This document shows positions 5,952 through 6,868 of a DNA stretch of 6,868 nt, one piece after another. The notes below the pieces were generated by a model. That model was given only the letters and a program-made list of their open reading frames with translations. It ran no database searches and was not told where the DNA came from. The DNA is taken from the NCBI GenBank assembly GCA_023425485.1, contig JAFACO010000260.1, forward strand, positions 1 through 6,868, written 5' to 3'. A program made the translations under genes and the position numbers. Positions within the stretch are counted from its first letter, which is position 1. Every line of letters starts with the position of its first letter. The DNA is from Bacillota bacterium (GTDB lineage: Bacteria; Bacillota; Clostridia; Lachnospirales; Lachnospiraceae).

Positions 5952-5981
5952 TTGAAACAAGCATTTATAGTATGATATAAT
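5952..5981 (+). promoter_or_regulatory. Sigma-A promoter of degV
   Basis: TTGAAA (5952-5957, 5 of 6 consensus) and a perfect TATAAT (5976-5981) are separated by 18 nt, and TGA before the -10 makes it an extended -10. Predicted start near 5988, with a leader of about 85 nt to the degV ATG. Confidence 0.7.
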
Positions 5982-5997
5982 GTGACATATCGTTATC

Positions 5998-6052
5998 ATT
6001 ACTACCTTGACAAGAGATAGTAATCTTTTGATTGAATATATAATAATCAAAA
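5998..6052 (+). other. Two small hairpins in the degV leader
   Basis: The first hairpin pairs ATTACTA (5998-6004) with TAGTAAT (6018-6024). The second pairs TTTTGATT (6026-6033) with AATCAAAA (6045-6052). The second ends 2 nt before the AAAGGA (6055-6060) that is the likely Shine-Dalgarno site, itself an unusually long 12 nt from the ATG. Both stems are AU-rich and weak. They could influence translation but match no riboswitch class I recognise. Confidence 0.3.
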
Positions 6053-6072
6053 AGAAAGGATTGGCCAAAGCA

Positions 6073-6868
6073 ATGAAGAACTTTATTATTACGACCGATA
6101 CCACTTCCGATTTACCGGAAGATTATTTGCAGAAGCATAACGTTAGCCTCCTGCCCTTATATTACAATTTAAATGGAACTATTTACGGAGATGAAAACAA
6201 ATTAACACCAACTGAATTTTATAATATTATGAGACAGGGTGCTCTTCCAACAACTATGGCGGTAAATCCCGAGCACGCCAGAATAATCTTTAATGGTTTA
6301 TTAGATCAAGGTTATGATGTCTTGCATATTGCTTTTTCTTCTGCCCTAAGCGGTAGTTGTTCTGTTTCTGCTACTGTTGCTAGAGAACTCTGCGACGAAC
6401 GCGAAGGAGCAAAAATTCTAGTAGTAGATTCCCTTTGTGCTTCTCTTGGTGAAGGTCTGCTGGTACATAAAGCAGTCCAACTAAAAGAAAATGGTTCAAC
6501 AATAGAGGAAGCCTACGAATGGTTAGAGCAAAATAAACTTAATCTATGCCACCTATTCACTGTCGATGATCTTTTTCACTTACATCGCGGTGGCAGAGTT
6601 TCCAAAGCAAGTGCAATCATTGGTACTTTAATAAATGTTAAGCCAATTCTCTATGTGAATAATGAAGGTAAGCTTATCCCATTACACAACGTTCGAGGAA
6701 GAAAAAAGGCGCTAACTGCATTAGTCGATCAGATGGAAGTCAGAGTGAAAGAGGATAATACCCAAAACGAAATCGTATTTATCAGCCATGGTGATTGCCT
6801 TGAAGATGCACAGTTTGTTGCCGATCTTGTACAAGAACGGTTTGGTATCAAGGAACACCTAATCCATT
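6073..6868 (+). CDS. DegV/FakB-family fatty-acid-binding protein, 265 residues visible (C terminus beyond the right edge)
   Basis: DegV proteins bind a fatty acid; the characterised members (FakB) present it to the kinase FakA for phosphorylation and entry into phospholipid synthesis. They are soluble cytosolic proteins. The sequence shows the N-terminal TTDTTSDLP (7-15), a PTTMAVNP segment (59-66) in the place of the usual TSQPSP-type motif, SSALSG (89-94), LHRGGRVSKASA (170-181), GTLINVKPIL (184-193) followed by VRGRKKAL (207-214), and SHGD (238-241). Family length is about 280-300, so some 15-35 residues are missing, cut only by the window edge. The start ATG has a weak site (AAAGGA, 12 nt upstream). 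It is divergent from the SCIFF genes with its own promoter. Family assignment is firm; the fatty acid bound, and whether it is a FakB partner, cannot be read from the sequence. Confidence 0.93.
   Translation, partial: MKNFIITTDTTSDLPEDYLQKHNVSLLPLYYNLNGTIYGDENKLTPTEFYNIMRQGALPTTMAVNPEHARIIFNGLLDQGYDVLHIAFSSALSGSCSVSATVARELCDEREGAKILVVDSLCASLGEGLLVHKAVQLKENGSTIEEAYEWLEQNKLNLCHLFTVDDLFHLHRGGRVSKASAIIGTLINVKPILYVNNEGKLIPLHNVRGRKKALTALVDQMEVRVKEDNTQNEIVFISHGDCLEDAQFVADLVQERFGIKEHLIH

Noticed and set aside
6007..6012. Perfect TTGACA as a second degV promoter
   Set aside because: At 16-18 nt spacing the sequence is not -10-like; the nearest TATAAT is 26 nt away. The TTGAAA/TATAAT pair upstream is better.
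5913..6104. 63-codon minus-strand open frame with a hydrophobic product
   Set aside because: It covers the degV promoter and overlaps the degV start; the hydrophobic residues come from AT-rich DNA, and there is no ribosome-binding site.

Overview
This window most likely comes from a low-GC, anaerobic member of the Clostridia, probably Lachnospiraceae or a close relative. The evidence is the AT-rich DNA, the block recJ-apt-relA, and above all a canonical SCIFF peptide (six cysteines in forty-five residues) with its radical-SAM maturase, a pair nearly restricted to Clostridia. The family is an inference from gene content; no species is claimed.

Layout. Five genes lie on the minus strand and one on the plus strand. 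Reading the minus strand from right to left: scfA-type SCIFF precursor (5607-5747), a 265-nt spacer dense in hairpins, SCIFF maturase (3910-5328, GTG start), recJ (2055-3812, or 3824 if a TTG start is used), apt (1338-1862), and the first 421 codons of a bifunctional relA/spoT gene that leaves the window at base 1. A DegV/FakB-family gene (6073 to the right edge, 265 codons visible) is divergent on the plus strand. The 325-nt region between scfA and degV holds a promoter for each gene and a 105-nt imperfect inverted repeat.

How it works together. The SCIFF pair is the distinctive system. The small cysteine-rich peptide is the substrate, and the SPASM-type radical-SAM enzyme with an N-terminal peptide-recognition region installs thioether cross-links, giving a ranthipeptide. 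scfA has a strong-looking extended -10 promoter and a consensus Shine-Dalgarno site. A terminator-like hairpin after it, whose mismatches become G-U pairs only in minus-strand RNA, suggests a short abundant scfA transcript with limited read-through to the maturase. recJ (single-strand exonuclease), apt (adenine salvage) and relA ((p)ppGpp synthesis and hydrolysis) are housekeeping genes. apt appears to have its own promoter, with relA 74 nt downstream and probably cotranscribed. No tRNA, rRNA, CRISPR array or transposase was seen.

Most of the window is ordinary, well-known chromosome. The parts worth a second look are the structured RNA between scfA and its maturase, and the long inverted repeat beside the scfA promoter.
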